Source: Lates calcarifer (lineage: Eukaryota; Chordata; Actinopteri; Centropomidae). From it: a stretch of DNA of 64,000 nucleotides. Every line of letters starts with the position of its first letter. The stretch's first letter is position 1. The notes beneath the pieces are model-generated. The model saw nothing but the letters and a program-made list of their open reading frames with translations. It was not told where the DNA came from and did not search any database. The DNA is taken from NCBI RefSeq assembly GCF_001640805.2, contig NC_066852.1:5192194-5256193 (forward strand), in the 5' to 3' direction. A program made the position numbers and the translations under genes. This document shows, piece by piece, positions 1 through 13,735 of this stretch.

Positions 1-3000
1 TATTGTAATTATTTCAAGTTTAACACAGAATCATTTCAATCAACAAACTGATCTAATAAGCACAAAAGAAAGCTACCCAGAGGACCTCTGAAAACACCAA
101 AGAAATGTGATTAAAGAATAATCATTGTTCCTGGGGGAGTAAAATACCACAAAACAATTTCCAAAATCAATTTTGGTTTAGATCCTAGTCCACACTTTCA
201 TAAATGGGATTTCAGAAGGGCGATGGAACTGAAGCCTTTCTTACTTGTTGCCTCAGGCATTACTTCATACCAAAGACCCTGATAAAGATTTAATCATGGG
301 TCTTTAAAGTAAAAATGAAAAAGAAACAATGACAATGAAACATAAGTAGAAAAATAAATATCATTTACTCCTATCTGGTCACGGTCTTTTGGAGGTAAGA
401 GTATGTTTTTATTTGTGTTGAGTGCGTGGATAGGAACATTGCCGTGTACCTGTCAGTGTTGATCTATTAAAAGTTCTGGATAAATTGTTTGTTGAGTACT
501 GAGAAAACAATGAAACCTCTGATACAGTGAAACCTTTGATACATCTTTGGAGAAACAGTTGTCATGGAAAAACAGATGTCATATCTTCCCTATAAGATTA
601 TAGGCAAATTGCTCCTCTGTAGAAAAACAAACTGAAATGATGAATACAAGGAAAATGCATTTTGCCATCATAAAAACCAGGAATGCAAGACAGAACAAAA
701 ATGTATTAGCACAGATTGGACCTCCAAATTCGTTTTCCTGGAAAAGCAAAACAGTGGGAGGTCTGGAGAAGGTACACTGTGAGTAAAGACTGAGGAAGAA
801 AACACTGTTTTATCTATTTCAAAGTCATATCAGGCAGTTCCTGCTTCCATGTGGGAGGTGCCATTGAGGATCTCTCACTGATTTATGTGAAAAAGGCAAA
901 CTATACCGGGAAGAACTAACTGCTGTTAGTCTTTTAATATCCCCTCATCGACAGAGCAACCAGTGTCTCTTCAATAAAATAAAAAGTAAATATTAAAAAT
1001 GTAGTTTACATATATAAACAATGTATATTTCAGAATTGCTATGGCTCTAATGATATTTTGGCAGATACTAGTGCTTCCTTCAAGTCAAACATTTAGCAGT
1101 GAAAAAAAAAACAGAATGATCACAGTCTTAAATTATTGACATTAAATTAATAACAGGTGCAATTCAATCACTTTGTACAGTACTGTACAAAATAAAGTGA
1201 GTATTCCTTCAAAAATAATCCCAAAAATAGTTTTTTATTTATGTGCAGTAAACAGAAAAAAAAACCTATATCACATCAGTATTTACAGTGATCCCCTTTT
1301 CCTGTTAAAACCAACTCTCCTTGGTACACAATGCACTGCGTGGGTAGGCTGTTCTAAGCATCTTAGAGAACTTTTAGTCTGTATTGGTCACAAATTAGTT
1401 GGACACTGAGACCCTTCACATTCTCTTTTCTATCATACTGTAATAAATTATCATGCGATTGTTTAATGATTATCTGATGTTGCACAGAAACATGCCAGGT
1501 AATCAATAAAAATCCAGTAGATATTCATTTTGCATTCAGAACCTAGCAAGGACATGGTGTCAACCCCCCAGTGTGATTAATGTTTTTCTTCATATCGCCC
1601 AGTTTAATCTCAATAGGTGAAATACATGTGATTAACCTTGTGATGGATTTACATTGACTCATACAGTGGTAGGAGATTTTCGGAGGTATGCTAATAACTG
1701 TTGCAACTCATACATCCTAATGACATGTCATCTCAAAGCTTGAAGTTACTCTCTATGGTTTAATAATAACTTTCAAATTGCATTTGCCTTTTAGCCTTAT
1801 ATTTAACACTGATCTTTATTTTGAAGTGTTTTCAATTCTTAATTGTCAAAACGACATTTGCATTTGTTTAAAAACACAAATTATCTTTTTTTTTCTGAAC
1901 CTAAGACATCAGATTTCAATAAATGGCAAGGAATTATCATGGAGCCTTTAAATATTGACAATGCACTTTACTTTTATCTCTCTCCACAACATGGCTCACT
2001 GGTTTGACAGTAAAGCACCTGAAGCTCTGAGTATGAGATTCTGCAGCCTCACCATATGAGTCTTTTTTGATGTTTGCTCCTGGGGGAAGAGATTGTCCTG
2101 ATTTCCCCTCAGCCATCACTACACAGTAACAGAGCAAAGGTGGCCAGACTTAAACAGAATTGCAATACCACCATAACAAGGACCTACTGAGATACATTTT
2201 CTGTTGCACAGAAACCACCACAATGAAAAAAAGGTCAAAAACACTGACAACAGACATCTCTGTTTGTGCTCATAAATACAGGAGCTGTGAGGAGAAAGCT
2301 TTTCCTGACAACTAGAGATTGATGAGAGCTTTTGAAGAACCTGTCATTTAATTTTTCTGCTTTAGGCACAAGGCCTCCTCAGTAAGAACATAGATACCAC
2401 TGGAACTATTTCAAAATGATTTTGGTCTCTCGTGGGATTTGCTGTAGGAGGGCAGGGTTTTGTCCATCCATTCCTCTTAACTTAGCAGCCACACATTAGA
2501 GGTAAGTGGTTTGTCCAACTGAGGAGGCCGTTTACGACTTGGCTTTCCTCACGGGGTTAAGAGTGATGAGATTTTGATCCCTTGTGTGGAACTATTAGCT
2601 GCCTTCTACCCCCATTGCACAGATGGTAGTACTCACTTCACTTTCCATTTGGCCACAACCAGATGAAGAGGGGAAATTGTAGGCATGAGGGAAGGAGGCA
2701 TGGAGTGACTACTTCTTCATCACCTTTGACTTGGCAGATTCATCCACACTGATGGGAGGATGTTGATTAGCAGGCACGGGAGCAAATATGGACTGTTGTT
2801 AAGAGTGGATCTATCATGTCACGGTGCTTTGAGCTTTCCTGATAGCCATTCCATCTGTTTGTGGCATGTTCTGCTCAAAATCCCCAAGCCACTGCCAGGA
2901 CTTTAATCAAAACCCAAACCCTGCCTAATTTATTGGTTTCAAATCTGGTAATGAAGACATCCTCTCAGTTATCACAAGCTGCCTATTACCTGCAGGAGAA

Positions 3001-6000
3001 GCAAAGAGGAAATGGTAAACATTTAAATACCAGCCTTAAAGATATTTGTTAGCAGTATGATGCAGGCCTGCAAACTCAAGTGTAATGACAAAGGTAACTC
3101 TGGCACTGGCCAATCCCAACCCATCCATCCCATTAGCAGACACAGTGATAGTGCATTACCATTTGTTCAAGTGCAGAATTTTAGAGTTGAAAGAGCTAAG
3201 TTTTCATCAGCAAAAATGGCACAAATTTTCCAGTTTAACAGATGTGAGGATTTAGCTTTTCTCTGTTCACTCTGTTCATCATTATTGTAAAATAGAAACA
3301 TTTGTTTTTTCCACAAACTAAATATGTGAAGTATTTATTTAACTGCTGTCTGACATTTTATAGACTTAACAATAAAGGGAAAATGTAAAAAGATCATTAA
3401 TCAATGATTTAATAAAATAGTTGCAACCCTGCCTTTTGGCCTTTATCAAGATTTCAAGTGCTTGTTGTTACTGCTCTGTGCCACTGTCCTGGCACTTTCT
3501 CTAACTAAATCACTTCATTTGTCCTCTCTGCTGCACTTGAGGATGGCTGGCAGTAAAAATCCACTGACCACGTCTTGTCGCGTTGCATCATCAGCAACAC
3601 CCTCAGTACACACTGAACTCAAAGCACAGACAGAAGTAGTGGTAGTCAGGGAACAGCAGATTGAAAACTAAAGAATATAATGGTATCAAGGTTTCTAACT
3701 GTAGAAGAGAATAATTTTGACTTTAATTTAAAACAAACCAAAACAAACCAAAAAAAAAAAAAAACATTGAGGCCTGAACTTGAAGTCCATAATCACTGTC
3801 AAAGTTTAAAAGTGAGCATTTACGCACTTCACTCCTTATAAAACCTTGCCTTGTACGAGAAAATGTCACCTCACATCCAGTACAGTCATTTGCGTATGCC
3901 TGCATGTAGAGCTAATTGGCATCATTATGGTCATTTATTCATAGGGTAACTCATTACGGTGTGCAATGTTTATGAGTAATGATGCTCAAGAACTGCTCGA
4001 GCACCAATGGGAGACAAAGGCAGACTTGACAAAGAAAGTGCATTTGGAGGTTATGCCAATTTTCTAACCACTACTGTTTTATTCACCCGTGAATTTTCCT
4101 TTATTTCAAACACAATCACTTTGAAGCATTTGATATATTTTCTTTTCTCAGCTGTGCCAGTTCTAATCCCTGAAAACAATATCCTCTTTTTCTCAGGACT
4201 CAAGAGGTAAGCCCCCCCCACAATGATCTACTTCAAAGTCAGTGATGTGTTGTGCTTGTCTATGCTTAATGCTATTTGCCTTTCCTATCAAAAAGTGAAT
4301 GTGCTAAATGAAGAATTGAGTGATAAATAGACATTTCAGCAGCTTGTTTGCTGGAATTGAAAGGGTATGGGCAATAAGCTCATTTACTTCAGCATAATGC
4401 CACAATGTGTGATTTTCAGAGGAAAATGCTGATGATGTATGCAGCATTTCATATAGCATGTATTTATGATGCCACAGCACATGTTTTCATGCACTGCTTT
4501 TAAATGGCAAAGCTGCATATCTTTTCAGATATTGTAGCCACATGGGTGAGTAAGATAAGGCTGCATTGACTCTGGGTAATGAGAAGCTCGTCCAGCTCTG
4601 TCTGACTGCATTGACTGACTAGCCAAGGGGTTAGTTCAGAAACCTTCATATATATAACTGTCACACATTTGTAATAATGCACTTGGCACTAGACAATAAA
4701 TTAGGACTCAGACAGACATCCCAGCTTGTATGATGCCCAGATTATTAACAGCTCTTAGCAAATAAAAAACAACTGAATTACTCTACACTCTGCCACTATT
4801 TTTTGTTGTGAAATCAGTGTTACTGTTCCAGTTTCACTGACTGATACTCAGCTCCTTCTTAAAGCATCCTAAACAGCACGGCAAGACAGTGAGAAAAATC
4901 AAGTCTGGATTGACATCCCACTGTGAGACATTATCTCAAGTTAACAAAAAGTTTTTGTATTTCAGTACCATGTCTGCATTCAACTGGGACCCTTCTTTGC
5001 TTAAAATGACTCAGACAATTTGGAATACATGGTTGGGAGAAATTGCAAACAATATTTTGTGCTATTGGATCAGCTTTGAATCATATTGTTTGTGTGTCAC
5101 TGAAATTAAGCACACAGAGCATTGCCCTCCCAAGTTTTTTAATAGTGTTCAGGAAGAAAGTTGTTAAGGTAAAAAAAACAAAAAAACAAAAAACAAAACA
5201 AAACAAAACAAAAAAAAAAACTTACAGTCATACATTAAAAACTAAGACTCAGTGACACTTTTACGCTATGACTACAACATCTGAATCACTGCACCATGTA
5301 ATTGACCTTGCCTGCTCAATAAAGTTTGGGACCAGCTTCTATAGTGAATGCATGCAGAAAGAAATGCCTGTGTGGTGGAGCGCATTTGAGGAGATCCTTA
5401 CATAATTGCATAAGGTTCTGTAACCAGTGAAAAGCTATACAAAATCCCAAACTAGTGGTTATTAATTTGGATACAGAATAAGAGACAGATGGAGCGGGTA
5501 ATTGTAAAGAGTTGCTGAGCAGACAGCTGAGTGTTTAATGGAATTAAAATGTGATTTTTTTCTGCGTAGGCAATAAATCTTATCTGGTTTCCACAACATT
5601 CCCTTTTAGCCATAACTGCAGTGTTGCCACATGTTCATGTGTTTGCAGCTCTGTATATGTGTGTTTCCCTTGCAACAGCTAATGTAATGGAATAACAGCA
5701 GTATTGCTATCTGTCCAACATATGATTTTGTTTTGTTGTTGTTTTACAACCATTTTTTTCCCCCCAGCTTAACTAAGCACTGTGTGTACCTAAATATAAA
5801 AAAGTATTAATCATGTTTTAGTTGCTATATGAGCTGATAAATTGCAAAAGTCAATTCTGCAGAAAAAAAACATACGAAAGATGCCAGTGAACACTTAGCA
5901 GAGCATTTTGCAACTTGCCAGTACATTAATTAACAACAAATTCTGCTGTATCGATTTAAAAAACAAAACAAAAAAAAAAACCCATAATGCAAATAGTGTC

Positions 6001-7780
6001 ACAGTTTTAACCAAATGTATTTCCTATTCAAATTAGAATTATATATATGTTATTTCTAATAGACAGTGCTAAAGACTTCACCACTCAGTATGAGTATTGT
6101 CCAGTGCCTTGACATATGATAATAAACGTATTTTAACATATGGGTTGTTTTAATGTAAAGTTTGATGATGATGTGATTTGTAAACTCGACTGAAAGGAAC
6201 AGTCTTAATCACTGTTAAATAGTAGAGCTAGAAAGTATTAACATTAACGAAAGAAAAACAGTCTTCAACCATAACCTGACCAGCATGTGTCCAGTGATCA
6301 CAGTTTCTGTATGAACATTAATGCCCCGAAGCTATTCCACTGTTTTCTAATATCTAGCATTGTAGACCATAACCCCTATTAAAACCAAAACACAGGGAAA
6401 TGATTGCTATCCTAAATATAAAATATCTGTTTTCCCTATGATGATGGACCTGTACAACAACAGACATATGGCAGATGTATACAGAATGCAAGTGCTAGTT
6501 TGCTACTGCAAACAGCTATGCTGTATCCCCTTGAGATGTAACCCAGAACAACACTAGTGACCCAGTATGCCGTAGCTTTGCCTTCTTTAAATCTTTTAAA
6601 CCAATTATATGCGGCATCTGCTCTTTTCATGTGCATGCAGTAATCAGATAATGTACTTACAGTATTATATTATTTTTTCTCCTCATCACCCAGAACATTG
6701 GACAAGTAGACATCCATCAAAAGAAAGTTTCAGCTGAGGCTGAAGGTCTGTAAAAGGACTGTCTGGTTTAGTGTGAGACATCTGGGCAGTGACTGCCATA
6801 CTGTGTACTTCACTTGATATTTCCCAGTAGACACCGGCACCGTCTCTTCTTGGAAACATGAAATGAGCATCAAGCAGCTCAGAACAGCATTAATATTCAA
6901 GGCCGAGTCACCTTAAAGTTCTGTATGCTAAACGTTTTCACACATAGCTCAGAGGAGCCTTCAGTAGTCAGTATCTGGGGGAGGAGCTCATGGCAAGATT
7001 TATAAGAAGTGAGACTTAAGAGTTATGGAAGTGTTTTATTTGTTTGTTTGCTTTTGTTTTTGTTTTACAGTCAGCTTCTCCACTGACTTTAATGTCCAAA
7101 TGAAATCACTGAGCCAGAGCAAGGTTTCATACTGCTCAGTATAACACACAAGTACTACTCCGGACTACAGACCCATCTTATCAAATATGAACATTTCTTC
7201 GAAGCTTAAAATCAGCAAACAAAGATTCTGATTTGTGATGAAAGTATAAAGTGAAGAAAGTTCATTGATGGCTTACAGATGAGACCTCTAAACATATAAT
7301 GCTCATTGTCTATGAGAGAGAGCCCATTATATCCTATAACTGCACTAAATATCTGAGTGCTGCATGCATACTGTACAGTCCATACTGAATGAAATAAATT
7401 TACATTTCGTTTGAGGATGGAAGTCGTCAGTCAAAAAGGCCGTTCTCCTTTTATTTGTAGTCTCTTAGGGTATTTAAGCTGACAGGCACAGGCTCAGCAT
7501 GATGCACTGGTAACGTGTCCTGCATGAGTAGTTTTGGGACAGGAGTCAACACTGAGAAAAGCAGCAGCAAGAGGAAAGTGCAGGATAAATGAACTCCACA
7601 CAGCCCTTTACAGTACCTAGATACAAAAAACATGAAAAGTCCACTGAAAAATGTGTTAACCCACAAGTACACGAATGAAAGGTTATCTAAACTGAGTTAT
7701 CAAAGTCCCATGCCATGCTATCAGCAAGCAAACCAGGGTACAGTTTCAAATTAACACAGCAGCACATTGACAAAACACGC
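1..7780. other. intergenic, no gene recognised
   Basis: AT-rich unique-looking sequence with A-rich tracts (3751-3766, about 5170-5220, 5960-5980). The short open frames show no recognisable domain and no consistent splice structure. Confidence 0.6.
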
Positions 7781-8330
7781 TAATAAGATCTATTTGCTTT
7801 GAAGAGGAAAAATAATGACCATCCTGGCCCATCAGATAAATAAAAGCCTACAAACCCAATTAGAGCTGGCTTTTATGATGGATGAAAGGCACTCACTGTA
7901 ATGGTTTGTTAATAATACGCGCAACTGCCCCTCTGCAAAACAATGGTCTAATTAGGGTAGACTGTTGGGATGTGACCCATTTGTATGAAACATCTGCAGC
8001 CGTTCAACATCAGTGTGATTCACTGGTGTTTGAAGCGCCCAAATTGTGACAGATGAGATGAAATAATGGTAGGTAGCAGAGCAACCCTGTGACTGAGTGT
8101 TTGGTATTGTGGGTAGGCAGTCATGTGCATGCTGTGGGCGGACAAAGTGCCAGCATGCCAGGGGTACAATCAAGAGTACAGAGAGAGCTTTGTGAAAAAT
8201 AAGAGAACTTTCCTGTGGCATCTATCAGCTGCTTCTCAAAAGTAGTGTCTAATTAGTCAACATATGGAGTAACTGGCAATTACCAGTCAGTGTCCTATTG
8301 TGATGCATGGCCTTACAGGAAAATATGGAA
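7781..8330. other. candidate conserved non-coding block
   Basis: Unique, repeat-free sequence rich in homeobox-like words (CCAATTAGAGC, TTTATGATGG, GTCTAATTAGGG, GGCAATTACCAG). It resembles enhancer-type conserved elements, but conservation cannot be tested here. Confidence 0.25.
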
Positions 8331-9574
8331 AGATGACAACAATGCAGAGCTACTTCGAAAACCTTTGTGCCTTTTGTGAAAAGAAAGGAAAGAAAGAAAA
8401 TGTTGAGAGCTGCTCTTGTAAATAAGAACTGATTTCCTGTTCAATGTGTTGTGTGGTCACATTGCTTTCTCTTGCTGAGCTTTGAACATGCAAGAGTATT
8501 TCAGGATGCTGAACACACCGTATGGCTGTCTGCATCAGTGGAGTTAAGAGTCCCTCTGTTATTACCCAAGTGCTTTTTCTCTCTCTCTCTCTCTCTTTGG
8601 GTTCATGTCACTTTTAATATCTTGGTCCAGACAGTTTGTCCAGATATCCTCTTTCATGCAAGACATCCACCCTGTCAAACATGCAGAGCATGCTCACCAC
8701 AAGCTCCTGCAGTTACTTCTGTGAAATTGAAATGAAGGAATGATCATATGATGAAGGATGGTTCAAATCTAGGAATTGCTTTGGCTGTCATCTTGAGACT
8801 TATGATGCAAAATGATACAAATCCTCAGGGATGGAAATTTTTTGTTAAAATAAAATTGTGCAAGAATGGAACAAAATAAAGTAGTCAGACATCATCTGTA
8901 GCAGAGAGGATGATGGTCAGATTGTGGCTACAGGAGGACACAACTCTGTGTCCAGAGAGGTCACCCTCTCTCACAGGCTAGATACATGTTCTAAATGTGT
9001 ATGTCATGGATGTATGTTCACTGCCTGACTTTCAAGGTCAGTACAAAAAAAACTGAACAATGTTGGAGTAAAATTGAGGATATCATTAATATGAGGCAAC
9101 GGTTAAATATTAGCATTACTTCTATTTCGGTATAGGAAAAAAGTTGAATCTATCTTGCTTTCTGTTTGTGCACCACTGTTATCTCTTTTTGTTTTATGTG
9201 TGTATATCGCTGTGCATTGTCTGCCTCAGTGAAGCTTATTCTGCTGGTAATTCTGTATGACGTGGCAGGGTATTTGATATTTCTTTCTTAATATTGCTAT
9301 ATAAAATCTATAAACACCCGTCACAGTGGTTTTGTTCTCTTTTCTGGTTAACTGTTGTAAGGCTACACTGAGGAAGGCAGCTGTATATGTGTAACTGATC
9401 ACCAGCCCACACTGCAGAGTGCTTCTCACCTGGGGATGGTGTGGCAGCCTATATGCTCATATTTTAAGGCACATGATGCTCTGTCGTTCAACCGCATGAC
9501 ATTGTTGTCACCATATAACAATCTTTGTTTTCCTCCCTAAGGAAATGTAATGTAGTAACAGTTACCCACATTTT

Positions 9575-9685
9575 AACTGACTAACGTTTTACTTTTATTG
9601 AAATCTGTTCTTTGTCACAAGTAATTTGACTTTTACTTGTGTTTTTACTTAAGTAGAATTGTCTAGTACTCTTTCCAATCTTAAA
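9575..9685 (+). repeat. possible dispersed repeat rich in ACTTTTACTT words
   Basis: GTAATTTGACTTTTACTTGT, GTTTTTACTTAAGTAGAATT and GTACTCTTTCC resemble the common fish non-autonomous DNA-transposon-like sequence with TTTTACTTAAGTA and a GAGTACTCTTTCCACC end. Degenerate; family uncertain. Confidence 0.4.
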
Positions 9686-10116
9686 TATATCAAATTATCA
9701 TATGAACTGGAACACACTAGTAAAATAATACAAGTGAAATCCATTTATCTACAAAGCAAAGTCAAGTGCAAACACGTTTATAAATTGTTGTAAATTATAT
9801 AACAAAGTTGTTGCTCTGCTGTGATATCTGTCAAATCACATCATCCTCTTCTAGCTAAGGTTTTACTCATAGTCAGTAACACAAAAGGACAAAGGAGGAC
9901 AAGCATATCTCATTTGGCATTTGGGTGACATTGTCATCAGCTCCGTGCACACCCACCACTTATCAGGCATAGCTCCTGCCTGTATTTCTATAAGGTACTG
10001 AGTGCTGATTTTGCTCTTATGAACACTTTAAACACCACATTTATTAGAAGCCTTCAGCTATAGGCTGTGTTTTTAAATGAACAAATACCCAAGTTGAACT
10101 GTTCTCTAAGGTCAAC

Positions 10117-10120
<4 letters not shown>

Positions 10121-10176
<56 letters not shown>
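10121..10176. repeat. AT dinucleotide microsatellite, 28 units
   Basis: Uninterrupted AT repeat followed by AAATAAAT units. Self-complementary, so its length in the assembly may be unreliable. Confidence 0.95.
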
Positions 10177-10180
<4 letters not shown>

Positions 10181-11254
10181 AATAAATAAATAAATACAAA
10201 TTAATACCCTTAATAATTGACTTTGGGTAAAAGTGAATGGAGTGGCTCAGTTTTTGGTGGTCATTGGTTTGTTTTTAGCCATGAGACTTAAATCTTAACT
10301 TATCTCAACACTCAACTATTAGGTGAAATGTGTACATACACATGTGGTCCCTAGAGGATACATTCTGCTGGTGACCACACATGAACACAAAAACAAACAC
10401 GAAAACATAATGCCAAAAAATCTGTCCTACAGGTAACAAAACTTCCTTAGGGGCAGTATGGGGGGCAATATTAGAAAGTAACTGTCCCGTCGGACCAGAA
10501 TGTGTGTATTACCAGCTCAACACAACACACACACAGAGTAACAGCTTGTTTTCACACTGATACACATAAACCACATAGAGGGAGAAGACTACACAATTAA
10601 ATTTGTGAGATATTTGCTTGAAAATGACATTGTTATTTACTGGATATACTGTCTATTGGCAATTTATTTACCCATGTTGTTTGAGCTGCAAGTCAAGGTG
10701 AGTATCAATAAAGTTCCATTCACTATCAAAATGAATAAGCCTTAAGATGAGTATGTTTCTCACCAAGGACATAGGCTCTACAGCAAGGATACTGCTTGCA
10801 TTTTTTTTGCTCACACCCCATTCTACCTGCACCATATCTGTATTGTTATCCTATCCAGGAATTTGGAATTCAAGATGCAATTTTGTTATATGGAAATAAT
10901 CTGCTTTAGTCCACTCTGCTATCTCTTATGCCATGCTAATGAGAAAAGGTGCTCAGAAAGACTGATTTACGTGGATAAGCTGAGGTTGGATGCATGAATA
11001 AATGAAAACCTTGGTGGTCCCAAATGGAAAAGATGAATATGTCTTTTTTTTCTCTGACCTTTGCCTTTTTGAGATGAAATCCTGCTGGGTGATACCTTAC
11101 TTGAACCACAATTTATAATGCAATAAGTAACAGCTGAACATGAGCTCCATAACAGCTACAAGACATTCCTCAATAGGTTTTGTTTGCTTTCAGTATGCGT
11201 GCAGTATAAAATCTCTATTTCTGTAAGTTGCGACTATGCATTTTCTCAAAGAGT

Positions 11255-11580
11255 AAGAATAGAATAGAACAGAAGGGGCTTTATTGTCATTGTACAGTAG
11301 GGTACAACGAAATTGTGGGTGCTCCAAACAGTGCACTGTATAAAATATATACACAAAAGATACAAAATTTATACGATAATACAAATGTACACAACACAGT
11401 AGAAAAGGAAAATTGTAAACAATAAATAGAAAAATAGAAACAATTGGATTTAAATGGAAAACTCACATTCACAAAGGAACATGTAAATAGACAGGGAAAA
11501 CCACAACACACATGCGTTGTGCAAGAATAAAGTCAGGACAGTTTAAGGTGCACAGGTGGTAGCTTTCCTACATGCAGTGT
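11255..11580 (-). repeat. non-LTR retrotransposon 3' end, minus orientation
   Basis: The plus strand reads AGAATAGAATAGAAC, then GGCTTTATTGTCATTGTACA and TACAACGAAATTGTGGGTGC. The minus strand is therefore a fish LINE-like 3' end: CGTTGTAC, TGTACAATGACAATAAAG, and an ATTCT tandem tail. The A-rich stretch to about 11580 appears to belong to the same insertion. Open frames here are artefacts. Confidence 0.7.
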
Positions 11581-13577
11581 CCCCCGTATGTTATAGGGGA
11601 CAGCCCCTAATCACCAGTGTTTGATGTTTCTTCTCTACATCCAGTATGTTGAAAGCCTGTTTCCATATTAGTAGAATGCTCAGTTAGAAAATAAAACCAA
11701 ACTTTAGAGGAAACAAAACATTTAAATCTAATCCAGATACTGAATAATCTAAATAAATATGCTGACATGAATATTGTGTTTTGCAAATTTTGGAGCTACA
11801 AATCATACTTTCTATCTCCAAGCTAATAAAGTATACAAGCATATAGTATGAGAAGTTACCATTCTAGTTCAAAAGAATACATGTAAGCTTATTTCATGTC
11901 CTGTGTGATTCTGCCATGTTTTCTCTGTATGAGGCATCAACTTTGTTGGGAGGTGGCACTGGTCCTAGGGAAAGATTTATGGCACAAACTAAAATGCTGA
12001 TGCAATGACGTGATTATGGCTTCATTGAAATATCCAAATACATGAAATACATCACACAGAAGTTTAGAGCTTAGTTTAGATTTTTTTTTTTTTTGATTAA
12101 TATCAAGCTCTGCCAGCCATTCTTCAGTTTACTCTTTTCTGAAAAAAGAAAAGATCTGCAATATCATCGTTATGTTTGGAGAAGAGATTGCATGTGTCTC
12201 TCTCCATCAGCCATTATTAAATAGTCCTGGAGTTTGTGTTTGCACAGCACACTTTCAGTCTGTGCCATATTTCAGTATATCTGTTGCTGCAAAGCAATTC
12301 AGCAGCTTCCACAATCCACTTCTGTTCTGTCCAGTAACTTTACTGTTTACCAAGTTAAAACTGCAGTTTTAGACTGAGAATCAGAGTCATGTATGGGTGA
12401 ATATTGGCTTATTAATTTAAAAACAGTGTCTCCATTACATAGTTTATTCTCCAAGATGTTTGGAGTATCTTGAAACATTGCACAAATGTACCACAGAGAA
12501 TTAGTGCCTTTTTAGAGGTGGTCATACCAAAAATTGATTATCCAAAAATATTGATTATGTAGAAAAAAATCACACTCACATTGAAAAATCTATCTTCATT
12601 TAACAACATATGAGCAACCACATATCAAAGATTATTTAATTCTAAATATTTCAAAGTAGATTTTATGGATGGTGAAACTTTTTCAGACTTTGAGTCTGTT
12701 CCCTGAAGATTATCCAACACACTCTTCAATTGCTGCACAGACGCTTTTTGTAAGGAAGCTTTCATAGAAGCTGAGAAGCCACCAATTAAAGAGACAAAGG
12801 AAGATGTGAGTGTTATTTGTTTGGGTGGGATGTCTCTGCAAATCAAAGTGTCCAGCATTACCACACTTTGTGTGTACAACAGCTGAAACTCTGACAGAGA
12901 AAAGATGTTTTTTGTTCTTTTGAAAGTTCCCAAATGACAAATCAGCATTGCTAATAGATTTTCCACCTAGCAGTTCAAGGCAGCCTCCTGCTGAGCCTAA
13001 CGTACCATGGTCAACAGTCCCTGCAGTCTGTCCACCACACTCCCTCCTGAGACTGGCAAATTGCCTTATGCTGCATTACACAGGAGTTTTCTGAGAGAAA
13101 GAGTATCCTTTTTACTATTCTTTGTAAATCAGGGGTTTGTTCCAAACATAAGTACACAGTAATCCCTCAAAATAGACAAACACGGTTGAACCAGATGATT
13201 TATTGCCTTCTGGGTTGCAGGCAGCTGAGAGACTGAAGAATTAAATAGTGGGAGAAATTGCACCTAGACAAGTAGAGGTGTTGTATTTTCCCGGTGAGTG
13301 ACAATAATATGATTATGATAATCTACAACTTTATCATTTGAATCATTTTCCATATTGATGCTATGTTGTTTCATAGCAAAAAGATTCTAGCTTTAACCAG
13401 TTAACCAAAACCTGTGGTTTTGCCGTTCTAAACTGGATTCTCAGAAATCTACATTTTAAGTCGTTTGTGGCTAAATCTAACAGAGGTGACGGATTAGAAA
13501 ACTGTCACTAATAAAATTTTGCTTTAGTTCTGGGAGACACTGAGAAACAATGTCTTCCTGGCAATATTGTTACAGAT

Positions 13578-13705
13578 GGTAAATGGATTGCACTTATAGA
13601 GTGCTTTTCCAGTCACACAGACCACCCAAAGTGTATTACACCACACGTCACATTCACCCATTTACACACACATTCATCCAGCACTTGTTCTACATGTAAA
13701 GTGCT
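13578..13705 (+). repeat. fish dispersed repeat, AAATGGACTGCACTTATA type
   Basis: GTAAATGGATTGCACTTATA, GAGTGCTTTTCCAGTCACAC, CACCCAAAGTGTATTACA and CACATTCACCCATTTACACA match the common teleost repeat that normally reads AAATGGACTGCATTTATATA then GCGCTTTTCTAGTC. It is followed directly by a CA microsatellite. Class uncertain (probably non-LTR derived). Confidence 0.7.
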
Positions 13706-13708
13706 CTA

Positions 13709-13735
13709 ACACACACACACACACACACACACACA
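13709..13735. repeat. CA microsatellite
   Basis: About 13 CA units joined to the 3' side of the dispersed repeat at 13578. Confidence 0.95.
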
